Of a DNA stretch of 64,000 bases, positions 40,836-51,200 are shown piece by piece. Within the stretch, counting starts at the first letter, position 1. Each line of letters starts with the position of its first letter. The position numbers and the translations under genes were made by a program. The notes under the pieces are model-generated. The model was not told the origin of the DNA, ran no database searches, and saw nothing but the letters and a program-made list of their open reading frames with translations. Source of the stretch: Calothrix sp. NIES-2100 (GTDB taxonomy: Bacteria > Cyanobacteriota > Cyanobacteriia > Cyanobacteriales > Nostocaceae); assembly GCF_002368195.1 (NCBI RefSeq), contig NZ_AP018178.1:8382645-8446644 (forward strand), in the 5' to 3' direction.

Positions 40836-43466
40836 ATGTCTTTTGTTCCTTTGCATATTCACAGTGATTACAGCTTGCTTGATGGGGCTAGTCAGCTACC
40901 AGAGTTGGTGGATCAGGCGATCGCCTTGGGGATGAAAGCGATCGCCCTCACCGATCATGGTGTGATGTACGGTGCGGTAGAACTGATCAAAATTTGCCGC
41001 AGTAAAAACATTAAGCCGATTCTTGGCAATGAAATGTATATCATTAATGGTGATATTGAAAAGCAAGAACGCCGCCCCCGTTATCATCAAGTCGTTTTAG
41101 CGAAAAATACAAAAGGTTACAAAAATCTAGTTAAATTAACTACTATTTCCCATTTAAAAGGTGTACAAGGAAAAGGTATTTTTTCTCGTCCTTGCATCAA
41201 TAAAGAATTATTAAAAGAATATCATGAAGGGTTGATAGTTACTAGTGCATGTTTGGGTGGAGAAATTCCCCAAGCAATTCTTAGCGGTAGACCAGATGCA
41301 GCGCGGAAAGTTGCTCAATGGTATAAAGATGTATTTGGCGATGACTATTATTTAGAAATTCAAGACCACGGTTCCCAGGAAGATAGAATTGTTAACGTTG
41401 AGATTATTAAAATTGCTCGTGAGTTAGGTATTAAATTTGTTGCCACTAATGATTCCCATTATATTTCTTGCTTTGATGTAGAAGCACATGACGCTTTGTT
41501 GTGTATTCAAACAGGGAAGCTAATTATTGAAGAAAATCGGATGCGTTATAGCGGCACAGAATATCTCAAATCTGCCGAAGAAATGAAGCTGCTATTTCGC
41601 GATCATTTACCCGATGATGTAATTGCCGAAGCTATAGCTACTACCGAAGAAGTAGCCGATAAAGTTGAGCCTTACCAAATTATGGGTGAGCCGCAAATTC
41701 CTACACCGCCGATTCCTTCAGGTCATACTGCTGATACTTATGCTGAAGAAGTTGCATGGCAAGGACTATTAGAAAGATTAAATCGCAAATCCCGTAATGA
41801 AGTCGATTCCACCTACAAAGAAAGGTTGGAATACGAACTCAAAATGATTCAACAAATGGGTTTTTCCAAATACTTTTTAGTTGTGTGGGATTACATCAAA
41901 TTTGCTAGAGATAATAATATTCCTGTGGGGCCTGGGCGTGGTTCAGCGGCGGGTTCATTAGTTGCCTATGCAATGCGCATTACTAACATTGATCCGGTGC
42001 ATCATGGGCTACTATTTGAGCGTTTCTTGAACCCAGAACGGAAATCCATGCCTGATATTGATACGGATTTCTGTATTGAACAGAGAGATAAAGTTATTGA
42101 ATATGTAACTGAAAAATATGGTGCTGATAAAGTTGCCCAAATTATTACCTTTAACCGTCTAACTTCCAAAGCAGTATTAAAAGATGTTGCCAGAGTATTA
42201 AATATTCCCTATGGGGAAGCCGATAAAATGGCAAAATTAATTCCGGTGGTGCGGGGTAAACCAACTAAGTTAAAGGTGATGATTTCTGATGACACCCCAG
42301 AACCAGAATTTAAAGCCAAATATGATAATGAACCCCATGTGCGCCATTGGCTTGATATGGCGATGCGAATTGAAGGAACTAATAAAACCTTTGGTGTTCA
42401 TGCAGCAGGTGTAGTGATTTCTGCTGATCCTCTGGATGAAATTGTCCCATTACAAAGAAATAATGATGGTTCCGTGATTACTCAATATTTCATGGAAGAC
42501 TTGGAATCAATGGGATTGTTGAAAATGGACTTTCTTGGTTTACGGAACCTAACTTTGATTCAAAAGACTTTAGATTTAATTGAAGAAACTAAAGGTTATC
42601 GTGTTGACCCTGATGAAATTACAGGTCAAGAAAGAAAAGCACAGAAGATATTAGCTAAAGGGGAACATACTACTCTACCAAAAGATGTTAAAAAGGCTTA
42701 TGAATTATTAGAAGCCGGAGAATTAGAAGGGGTATTTCAGTTAGAATCTTCGGGGATGAAGCAGATAGTCCGAGATTTAAAGCCATCTAATATCGAGGAT
42801 ATCTCTTCAATTTTAGCACTCTATCGACCAGGCCCATTAGATGCGGGGCTGATTCCGAAATTTATTAACCGCAAACATGGTCGAGAGGAAATTTCCTATG
42901 AAACTGAGATTTTAGAACCGATATTAAATGAAACCTATGGAATTATGGTCTATCAAGAGCAAATTATGAAAATTGCTCAAGATATGGCTGGATATTCTTT
43001 AGGACAAGCTGACTTACTGCGTCGGGCGATGGGGAAAAAGAAAGTTTCGGAGATGCAAAAGCAGCAGGAAAAGTTTATTGATGGTGCGACTAAAAATGGG
43101 GTGAAAAAGCAAGTAGCTGAACAGTTATTTGCGGATATGTTGAAGTTCGCCGAATATTGCTTGAGCTATGATACAGAAGTTTTGACAGTAGAATACGGCT
43201 TGATTCCGATTGGTGAAATTGTTGAGAAACAGTTGGAATGCAGAGTATATAGTATTGATGAACATGGTAATGTTTATACCCAACCTGTAGCACAGTGGCA
43301 TAATCGCGGTCAACAAGAAGTATTTGAGTATTGTTTAGAAGATGGTTCGATAATTCGGGCGACAAAAGACCATAAATTTATGACTACAGATGGGGAAATG
43401 TTACCCATTGACGAAATTTTTGAACGCGGGTTAGATTTGCTACAGGTTCCGCGATTACCAATATAA
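40836..43466 (+). CDS. dnaE: DNA polymerase III alpha subunit N-terminal part with DnaE split-intein N half
   Basis: 876 residues from ATG at 40836. Residues 1-774 are the N-extein: PHP domain (FVPLHIHSDYSLLDGA), then the polymerase core with catalytic PDIDTDF (D407, D409). Residues 775-876 are a 102-residue N-intein starting C775-LSYDTEVL after MLKFAEY, containing the B-block RATKDHKF and ending in VPRLPI. This matches the naturally split DnaE inteins of cyanobacteria (Npu/Ssp type); the C-intein with the C-extein must be encoded elsewhere and the halves joined by trans-splicing. The early stop is therefore functional, not a mutation. A bidirectional terminator follows. Confidence 0.95.
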   Translation: MSFVPLHIHSDYSLLDGASQLPELVDQAIALGMKAIALTDHGVMYGAVELIKICRSKNIKPILGNEMYIINGDIEKQERRPRYHQVVLAKNTKGYKNLVKLTTISHLKGVQGKGIFSRPCINKELLKEYHEGLIVTSACLGGEIPQAILSGRPDAARKVAQWYKDVFGDDYYLEIQDHGSQEDRIVNVEIIKIARELGIKFVATNDSHYISCFDVEAHDALLCIQTGKLIIEENRMRYSGTEYLKSAEEMKLLFRDHLPDDVIAEAIATTEEVADKVEPYQIMGEPQIPTPPIPSGHTADTYAEEVAWQGLLERLNRKSRNEVDSTYKERLEYELKMIQQMGFSKYFLVVWDYIKFARDNNIPVGPGRGSAAGSLVAYAMRITNIDPVHHGLLFERFLNPERKSMPDIDTDFCIEQRDKVIEYVTEKYGADKVAQIITFNRLTSKAVLKDVARVLNIPYGEADKMAKLIPVVRGKPTKLKVMISDDTPEPEFKAKYDNEPHVRHWLDMAMRIEGTNKTFGVHAAGVVISADPLDEIVPLQRNNDGSVITQYFMEDLESMGLLKMDFLGLRNLTLIQKTLDLIEETKGYRVDPDEITGQERKAQKILAKGEHTTLPKDVKKAYELLEAGELEGVFQLESSGMKQIVRDLKPSNIEDISSILALYRPGPLDAGLIPKFINRKHGREEISYETEILEPILNETYGIMVYQEQIMKIAQDMAGYSLGQADLLRRAMGKKKVSEMQKQQEKFIDGATKNGVKKQVAEQLFADMLKFAEYCLSYDTEVLTVEYGLIPIGEIVEKQLECRVYSIDEHGNVYTQPVAQWHNRGQQEVFEYCLEDGSIIRATKDHKFMTTDGEMLPIDEIFERGLDLLQVPRLPI

Positions 43467-43498
43467 GAACTAATACCAATGATTAATATTGGATGCTC

Positions 43499-43534
43499 AA
43501 AGTAAGAAAATGAGCGTTCTCATTTTCTTACTTT
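43499..43534. terminator. Bidirectional terminator
   Basis: A perfect 16-bp stem (AAAGTAAGAAAATGAG / CTCATTTTCTTACTTT) with loop CGTT. Located between the convergent dnaE N-half gene and the 43632-43988 gene. Confidence 0.7.
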
Positions 43535-43631
43535 AGTTGCTACAAGCGAGGTATATCAATAATTTTGGGAGCCATTGTTGCACATCTCTATTGCTCGGTT
43601 GTGGTTTTTCTTACTTGCAAATACAGGTTTT

Positions 43632-43988
43632 TTAAACTATTGTTTCCTCCCTGCTGTCTTGGACAATTTTAATTGATGGGTGCAGTCTAATCCAAAGTTT
43701 TTGCTGTTCTGACAAGATAATCTCAAGCATTTCATCATCTTTTTCTTTAAGAACTCGTATATCTTTAACTCCTGTGGCGGCAAATTCATATAAACTATGC
43801 CCTTGGTACTTCAAAATAATTTGAATATCTTTATAGGCTGGATGAATTGCAAATGACAAAGCTAATTCTCCGTCTTCTACTAAATAAACTGAGTCATCAT
43901 ATACCCAAGGAATAGAAGGATCGGCTCTTTGAGGCTCTACCTCAAAAAATGATAAAAGTTCCCAATCTTCGGCGCTAATATATCTCAT
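43632..43988 (-). CDS. Conserved-looking hypothetical protein
   Basis: 118 residues, acidic, without membrane segments or a signal peptide. Sequence features: RYISAEDWELLSFFEVEPQ at the N-terminus and a Glu/Asp-rich middle with alternating hydrophobics suggesting a beta-rich fold. I do not recognise a domain. Convergent with dnaE, and divergent from the CHAT gene with a 330-nt gap. Confidence 0.55.
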   Translation of the reverse strand: MRYISAEDWELLSFFEVEPQRADPSIPWVYDDSVYLVEDGELALSFAIHPAYKDIQIILKYQGHSLYEFAATGVKDIRVLKEKDDEMLEIILSEQQKLWIRLHPSIKIVQDSREETIV

Positions 43989-44322
43989 ACAATGCTCAAT
44001 CTATTCCGGGAACGTTTGTATATAATAATCTCCAATTTTACGTTACCCCTTACTAGCAGCTTCAAGCCAAAGCTTTTTCCATCTACCAGCCATTATCGCG
44101 CAAGGAAGTTGCTCATCATTGGCTGCTGAAACTACTATAAATAAAGCTTTGCAGCAAGGGAATCAAATTTTTCTTAATTAATTTTCTTACTTGCACCCAA
44201 TTTTAGAGAATTGGTATGAAGTCTTGACTACGAAAGTTTTATGTCGTTTTGCTGATTCTCAGGTAACTGAAGAGTATAAATGATAGTAAGTAGTTAATTA
44301 TACTCTTACTGGAGGATTTGTG
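43989..44322. other. Intergenic region
   Basis: About 330 nt with no gene. It ends in a clear GGAGG (44311-44315) for the CHAT gene. No repeat structure is recognised. Confidence 0.4.
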
Positions 44323-47310
44323 ATGGGCGATCGCTTAAAATACTTCTCATCTTTAGCTGTTATACTTCCCCTGCTGTGCTTATCTCCCTTTGTCCCTGTC
44401 ATACCCTCTCCCCTGACAGCGCAAGCACAAACGCCTCAAGACCGTAAAGCTGAGGCTACAAGGCTTTATAACATAGGTTTAGAACAATTCGATCAAGGGC
44501 AGTATCCTGAAGCTTTAAAGTCTTATGAACAAGCTTTAGCAATTATTCGGGAAATTAAATATCGTCAGGGTGAAGCGGTAATTTTGAATGAGATGAGTGC
44601 TGTTTACCGCAAATTAGCACAGTATCCCAAAGCTATAGAAATTTTAGAACAAGCTTTAGTCATTGTCAAAGAAACAGGCGATCGCGCTGGTGAAGGGGCG
44701 ATGATTAACAATATTGGGTTGATTTACCGCTTTGTAGGCGAGTATACCAAAGCCTTGGATTACTTTGAGCGATCGCTAGCTATTACTCAGGAAGTAGGTA
44801 ACAAAGCACAGGAAGGCTCAATACTCAGCAATATGGCCTCAGTCTACAATAGCTTGGGACAGTATGATAAGGCTTTAAAGTTATTTCAGCAAGCTTTAGC
44901 TATTCACAAGGAAGTTGGTAATCAAGCTTCTCAAGCAGTAGTTTTTAATGATATGGGCACAACTTACCTTAACTTAGGCGAGTATACCAAAGCGTTGGAC
45001 TTTTATCAGCAAGCTTTAGCGATTGACCGAGAACTTGGTCATAAAAGTGAGCAAGGAATAGATCTTAACAATATTGGCTTAGTTTATCAATACTGGGGGC
45101 AGTATCCCCAAGCCTTGGAATTTTATCAGCAAGCTTTAGCCATTAGTCAAAAAATTGGTGCGAAAGCGCAGCAAGGAACCACTCTCAATAATATGGGATT
45201 AATTTATGACAAATTAGCAGAGTATGGCAAAGCGTTGGAGTTTTATCAACAAGCCTTAGCCATTCGTCAACAAATTGGTGATAAAGCTGGCGAAGGGGTA
45301 ACTCTTAACAATATTGGCGCTGTTTATCAAAACTTAGGACAATATGCTAAATCATTAGATTTCCTTCAGCAATCTTTAGCGATTAGTAAACAAATCGGTG
45401 ACAAAGCTAGGGAAGGGGGAAATATTGCTAATATTGGGGAAATTTATCGCAACTTAGGACAATATCCCCAAGCGCTGCAATATTTTCAGCAAGCTTTAGC
45501 TATCCATCAGCAAATTGGTGACAAAGCTAGAGAAGGAACAACTCGTAATAATATTGGCGAAGCTTACCGGGAATTAAAAGAATATGAAAAAGCCAAGACT
45601 TACTTTCAGGAAGCTTTAGTCTTGCGTAAACAAATCGGTGACAAAGAAGGGGAAGGCCAGACTCTTAACAATATTGGAGAACTTCACCGCAATTTAGAAA
45701 AGTATGATATCGCCTTGAATTACTTTCAGCAATCTTTAGTTATTAATCAACAACTTGGTGACAAAGCTGCGGAAGCTGGAAATGTCAATAATATTGGCGA
45801 AGTTTACCGTAACTTAGGACAATATGTTAAAGCCTTAGAATACTTTCAGCAAGCTTTAGGTATTGTTCGCAAAATTGGTGACAAGGTAGGAGAAGGAAAA
45901 ACTCTCAACAATATTGGCTTAATCTACATTCAAGCCAGTCAGTATCCTCAAGCTGAAAAAACTCTCTTTGCTGCTGTCAAAATTTGGGAATCTCTCCGCC
46001 CTGGATTGACTGATACTCAAAAAATCTCCTTCTTTGAAAGTCAATCTATCACGTATCGCTCCCTTATACAATCTCTGATTGCCCAGAATAAAATTAATTC
46101 TGCCCTAGAAGTTTCCGATCGCGCAAGAGCCAGGGCTTTTGTTGAGTTGTTAGCCTCAAAGCAATTAGAGAAGCCAAATGCGCAAATCAATGTTAAACCT
46201 TTAAACCTGCAACAAATTCAAAACCTTGCCAAACAGGAAAATGCTACTCTCGTTCAATACTCAACTTTGGAGGATAAATTACTTTTTATTTGGGTAGTAA
46301 AGCCTACAGGCGAAATTAAATTTGAGCAAATTAATCTGCAAAAATCTCTGAATTATACCCTAAAAAGTTTGGTGATTAAAGGTCGCAGAGCGATAGGTGT
46401 AAGAGGAAGAAGTATCTATGGGGAAGCTAGATCTGAGAATAACGAAAATCCCGGTGAAAAACAATCACAGTTAAAGAAACTCTATGAAATCCTAATTAAA
46501 CCAATCGCTGAATATTTACCCACAAATCCTCAGTCCCGTGTCATCTTCATTCCTCAAGAATCGCTGTTTCTTGTACCATTCCCCGCACTACAAGACGATC
46601 AAGGTAAATATTTAATCGATAAACATACTATCCTAACTGTACCTGCAATTCAAGTTTTGGACTTAACTCGCAAGCAGAAACAAAACTTGAACCAGTCTGC
46701 AAAAGATGTGTTGATAGTTGGTAATCCTACCATGCCCAAGCTTCCTATTACCAATGAGCAATTAGAACCTCTACCAGGTGCGGAACAAGAAGCAATTCAA
46801 ATTGCCAATTTATTCCAGACACAAGCAATTACAGGTAAAAAAGCTACCGAAACAGCGATGGTACAGAAGATGAAGCACGCCCAGATTGTTCACTTTGCAA
46901 CCCACGGCTTACTAGATGATTTTAAAGGATTGGGTGTACCAGGTGCGATCGCTCTGGCTCCTAGTGGCAAAGACGACGGTTTGCTAACATCCGGCGAAAT
47001 TCTCGACATGAAACTCAATGCCGAACTAGTTGTACTTAGTGCTTGTAACACCGGAGGTGGTAATATTACAGACGATGGCGTGATTGGCTTATCACGCTCT
47101 TTAATTACTGCCGGAGTCCCTAGTGTGATTGTCTCGCTTTGGTCTGTATCTGATGAATCTACTGCATTTTTGATGAGTGAGTTTTATCGCCATCTCCAAC
47201 ATAATTCTGATAAAGCAGTAGCATTACGACAAGCAATGCTAACTACCAGACAAAAGTATAGCAACCCTCTTGACTGGGCTGCATTTACTCTCATCGGTGA
47301 AGCCGAGTGA
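44323..47310 (+). CDS. Exported TPR protein with C-terminal CHAT (caspase-like) domain
   Basis: 995 residues; ATG at 44323 with GGAGG 7 nt upstream. Signal segment ends in LTAQAQ at about residue 35. About 13 TPR-type repeats of 40 residues follow (about 50-560; consensus LNNIGxxYxxLGQYxxALxxFQQAL), then a linker and a CHAT domain at about 690-990 with the catalytic pair H861 (VHFATHG) and C908 (VVLSACNTGGG). CHAT domains are caspase-like cysteine proteases; in cyanobacteria they are often fused to TPR and sometimes implicated in regulated proteolysis or cell death. The target is unknown. A small exported protein follows on the same strand. Confidence 0.9.
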   Translation: MGDRLKYFSSLAVILPLLCLSPFVPVIPSPLTAQAQTPQDRKAEATRLYNIGLEQFDQGQYPEALKSYEQALAIIREIKYRQGEAVILNEMSAVYRKLAQYPKAIEILEQALVIVKETGDRAGEGAMINNIGLIYRFVGEYTKALDYFERSLAITQEVGNKAQEGSILSNMASVYNSLGQYDKALKLFQQALAIHKEVGNQASQAVVFNDMGTTYLNLGEYTKALDFYQQALAIDRELGHKSEQGIDLNNIGLVYQYWGQYPQALEFYQQALAISQKIGAKAQQGTTLNNMGLIYDKLAEYGKALEFYQQALAIRQQIGDKAGEGVTLNNIGAVYQNLGQYAKSLDFLQQSLAISKQIGDKAREGGNIANIGEIYRNLGQYPQALQYFQQALAIHQQIGDKAREGTTRNNIGEAYRELKEYEKAKTYFQEALVLRKQIGDKEGEGQTLNNIGELHRNLEKYDIALNYFQQSLVINQQLGDKAAEAGNVNNIGEVYRNLGQYVKALEYFQQALGIVRKIGDKVGEGKTLNNIGLIYIQASQYPQAEKTLFAAVKIWESLRPGLTDTQKISFFESQSITYRSLIQSLIAQNKINSALEVSDRARARAFVELLASKQLEKPNAQINVKPLNLQQIQNLAKQENATLVQYSTLEDKLLFIWVVKPTGEIKFEQINLQKSLNYTLKSLVIKGRRAIGVRGRSIYGEARSENNENPGEKQSQLKKLYEILIKPIAEYLPTNPQSRVIFIPQESLFLVPFPALQDDQGKYLIDKHTILTVPAIQVLDLTRKQKQNLNQSAKDVLIVGNPTMPKLPITNEQLEPLPGAEQEAIQIANLFQTQAITGKKATETAMVQKMKHAQIVHFATHGLLDDFKGLGVPGAIALAPSGKDDGLLTSGEILDMKLNAELVVLSACNTGGGNITDDGVIGLSRSLITAGVPSVIVSLWSVSDESTAFLMSEFYRHLQHNSDKAVALRQAMLTTRQKYSNPLDWAAFTLIGEAE

Positions 47311-47536
47311 ACATACAATACAGCTCTAATTATATATTAAGATTTATCAACGTATTTACAATTGTTATACTTTTAAGTAAGGCGCGATTCAAGTGAAATA
47401 TGTAAAGTTTTGTAGAAGAGAAAGGGGAAAAGTTAAAGGGTAAAGGTTTTTCACTTTTCCCTTCTTAATATAGTTATGTTTATTTCCGTTTATTTATATG
47501 TAAAACTATAATTACTAAATCTCTGAGAAAAATATC

Positions 47537-48040
47537 ATGAAACCCATCCTGAAATTAGCAATTTTAACTATTATGGGAGTTGCTATATATATCCAGAATG
47601 TCTCGGCTCAACCTAATACCAAGCCATCACCTGACTCGCGTATTAAAGATGTCCTCGATAAACTTGGTGCTAAATATGAAGTCATGGCTGATGGAGATTT
47701 TAAATTATTAGTAGAAACTGAAAATAAAAGGACTCAAGTAGTATTTATTGAGTCAAAAACTGAAAAATTAGGCAGCTTTGAAATTCGCTATATTTCATCT
47801 CCAGGTTATATATCAAAGGGAGCATTTTCGGCAGATATTGCCAACAAATTATTACAAAATAGTGCTTTGAATAAAATAGCTGCTTGGCAAATATTTACTA
47901 AAGACCAAACAAATATAGCTGTCTTTACAGCAAAAATAGCAGCAAATAGTGATGCCGAAACTATTAAAAATACTTTATTAGCTGTGGGATATGGTGCAGA
48001 TGCTATTGAAAAAGAATTAACAACTAAGGATGAACTTTAA
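47537..48040 (+). CDS. Small exported protein, unknown function
   Basis: 167 residues with a signal peptide (ILKLAILTIMGVAIYIQNVSAQP, cleavage near residue 24). The mature part is mixed alpha/beta and resembles, in outline, bacterial YbjN/type III chaperone-like sensory folds: a KYEVMADGDFKLLVETENK beta hairpin and RTQVVFIES strands. I cannot assign a family with confidence. It lies 226 nt after the CHAT gene and may serve with it in the periplasm. Confidence 0.55.
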   Translation: MKPILKLAILTIMGVAIYIQNVSAQPNTKPSPDSRIKDVLDKLGAKYEVMADGDFKLLVETENKRTQVVFIESKTEKLGSFEIRYISSPGYISKGAFSADIANKLLQNSALNKIAAWQIFTKDQTNIAVFTAKIAANSDAETIKNTLLAVGYGADAIEKELTTKDEL

Positions 48041-48110
48041 AATATTGGGCATTGGGCATTGGTCATTGGTCATTAGTTAAAAATCAAAGTTTATTAGTTT
48101 TTTGAAGTGG

Positions 48111-48154
48111 ACTGTTGACTGTTGACGGTTTACGGTTGACTGTTGACTGTTGAC
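48111..48154. repeat. STRR heptamer tract (CTGTTGA / CGGTTGA)
   Basis: About six heptamers of ACTGTTG and variants (ACGGTTT, ACGGTTG), preceded at 48048-48075 by ATTGGGC/ATTGGTC heptamers. It lies in the spacer before the giant kinase gene. Confidence 0.65.
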
Positions 48155-48283
48155 CTTGGACTATTAACTCTGGAGTTTGGACTGGTGAAAATCCTAAAGT
48201 TTTATTAACATCAAGTTAGTAAGATGATGGATGGTGATGGTACAATCTCATGTAAAACGCGATCGCGTTTGGAATTGTGATTT

Positions 48284-51200
48284 ATGAGCCATCCTGACTG
48301 CCTGACTATATTATTAATTGATGATTCGACTATAGATCGGATGGCATTGCGTCGTTTTTTGAAGCAGGATAACCGATATACCTATCGGATTTTAGAATTT
48401 CAGCGGGCAACGGAGGCAATGCAATGGTGTCAGCAGGAGATACCAGATGTGATTTTGGTGGATTTTTCCATGCCTGATGGGAATGGATTGGAGTTTGTTA
48501 GGCAATTGCGAGAACAGCAAAAAAATACCCATTCTGCTGTGATTGTGCTGACAGGACAAGGAGATGAAAGGATCGCTGTCCAGGCGATGAAAAGCGGCGC
48601 TCAAGATTATCTCGTCAAAGACAAGGTGACACCTGAAGTCCTGCAAGGGGCAATTTATCATGCAGTTGAACGGATGCACCTAAATCGGCAGTTAGAACAA
48701 AGCCGAGAACAACAACAACTAATTAATGCGATCGCTTTACGGATTCACCAGTCTCTCAACTTAGCAGAAATTCTCCGAGTCACAGCCACAGAAGTCCGTG
48801 AATTTCTGGTGACAGACCGGGTAATAGTGTATCAATTTAAACCGGATATGAGCGGCAATGTAGTTGCTGAGTCAGTTCTTCCCGGTTGGACAGTGGCTTT
48901 GGGTCAGCAAATTCAAGATACCTGTTTTCAACAGCAGCAAGCAGCAGCTGAATATCAGCAGGGAAAAAAACGGGCGATTGACGATATTTATCTTGCAGGC
49001 TTAAAAGACTGTCATTTACAGATGCTAGAACAGTTTGAAGTCAAAGCCAACTTGGTAGTACCGATTTTGCTTGCCGATCAGTTATGGGGATTATTAATTG
49101 CTCACCAATGTTCAGCATCTCGGAATTGGCAAGCAGTAGAACTAGAATTGTTAGAGCAACTGGCAGTGCAAATAGCGATCGCCATTCAGCAAGCAAGTGC
49201 CTATGAACAGTTACAAGCAGAACTGCTAGAAAGGCAACGAACAGAAGCTTACCTGCGAGAAAGCGAAGAACGGTTTCGGACTATAGCAGACACCGCGCCT
49301 GTCCTGATCTGGATCTCTGGACTTGACAAGCACTGTTATTATTTCAATAAAACCTGGCTAGACTTTACCGGACGTACTCTAGAACAAGAGCTAGGTAATG
49401 GTTGGGCACAAGGAGTGCATCCTGATGATTTTCAAAATTGTTTAGATAGCTATGTAAATGCCTTTGAGGCGCGCCAAAATTTCCAAATAGAATATCGTCT
49501 CCAACGTTTTGATGGGGAATATCGGTGGATTTTAGATACAGGAGTTCCGAGATTTACCCATACAGGTGAATTTCTCGGCTATATGGGTTCATGTATCGAT
49601 ATTACCGAGCGTATCCTTGCAGAACAAGCATTACAACAGCTAAATCATCAACTGGAAGATAGAGTAGAAGAACGCACAGCAGCTTTAAGGGAAAGTGAAG
49701 AACGTTGGCATTTGGCAGTGCGAGGGAGTAATGACGGGATTTGGGATTGGAATCTTAAAACCGATGAAATCTTTTTTTCCAGTCGTTGGCAACAAATGCG
49801 CGGCTTTGCTGAACATGAGATTAACTACAACGTAGAGCAATGGTTAAACCAAATTCATCCCGACGATCGCGATCGCGTTTTAACAGCTCTTGGCGATCAT
49901 TTGGCACTTAAGTCACCTTTTTTCTGTGAAGAATACCGATTTAAGTGCAAAGACGGATCATATATATGGGTGCTGGATCGCGGACAAGGATTGTGGGATG
50001 AAACAGGTAAAGCAATTCGCATCGCAGGTTCAGGAACAGATATTAGCGATCGCAAAACAGCAGAAGCCCATCTGTTGAGCATCACTAGACTGCAACAAGC
50101 TATTTTGGCATCTAGCGATTATGGCATCATTTCCATAACTCTAGAAGGAATTATTCAAACTTTCAATCCGGCGGCGCAAAAAATGTTGGGCTATACAGCA
50201 GATGAGGTAGTTGGTAAGCTAACTCCGATGATATTTCACGCAGAGCAAGAACTCCAGCAGCGAGCCGCCGCACTTTCATGGCAACTGGGAAGAGAAATTA
50301 CCCCAGATTTAGAATTTTTTATGGCGATCAGCCAACACAAACAAAACTATGAACAGGAGTGGACTTTTATCCGCAAGGATGGCTCTCGCTTTCCGGTGCT
50401 GCTGTCGATTACACCTCTGCGTGATGCCAAAGGGCAATTGATGGGACTGCTGGGTATTACCAAAGACATTACCCAGCAAAAACAAATGGAAGCGCAATTG
50501 CGCACAAATGCCGCTCACCTCACTGTTGCTCAACGGATTGCCAATTTGGGCAGCTGGGAATTTGACTTTCAAACGCAAAAAATTACCTGGTCAGAAGAGG
50601 TATTTCGGATTTATAGACGCGATCCGGCCGCTGGCGCACCCAGCTACGAAGAGTTTCGCCAGATAATGCATCCAGAAGATCGGATTGTTCACGATCTATT
50701 AGTGCAGCAAACGCTCAAATACGGACTGTCTTATAAAGAGGAATATCGCTCATATCGCACAGATGGGACGATAATTCATTTATTATCACGGGGAGAAGTG
50801 ATATTTGATGAAAATGGCAGACCTAGCAGCTTAATCGGCACTGTCATGGATATTACCGAACGCAAACAAGCGGAAATAGCCCTGCGCGTTAGCCAAGAAA
50901 GGTTACAGTTAGCCTTAGAGGGGTCTGGCGATGGGCTGTGGGACTGGAATATCGCCACGGGAGAACTATATTTAAGTCCTCATTGGCTGAAAATGTTGGG
51001 CTATGGCGAAAACGAGCTAGCCTATGATGTAAGTACTTGGGAATCACTGATTCATCCAGAGGACAGACCTTGGGTGATGGAGCTGCTCAACGCCCATCTG
51101 CAAAACATCAATGCACCTTATGCCTTCGACTATCGGATGCTGACAAAATTCGGTGAATGGAAATGGATTGCCAATTATGGCAAAGTTGTGGCTCGCGATC

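Noticed and set aside
43158..43466. Truncated dnaE pseudogene
   Set aside because: The C-terminal 102 residues are a DnaE split-intein N half, so the early stop is the normal end of the N-terminal gene.
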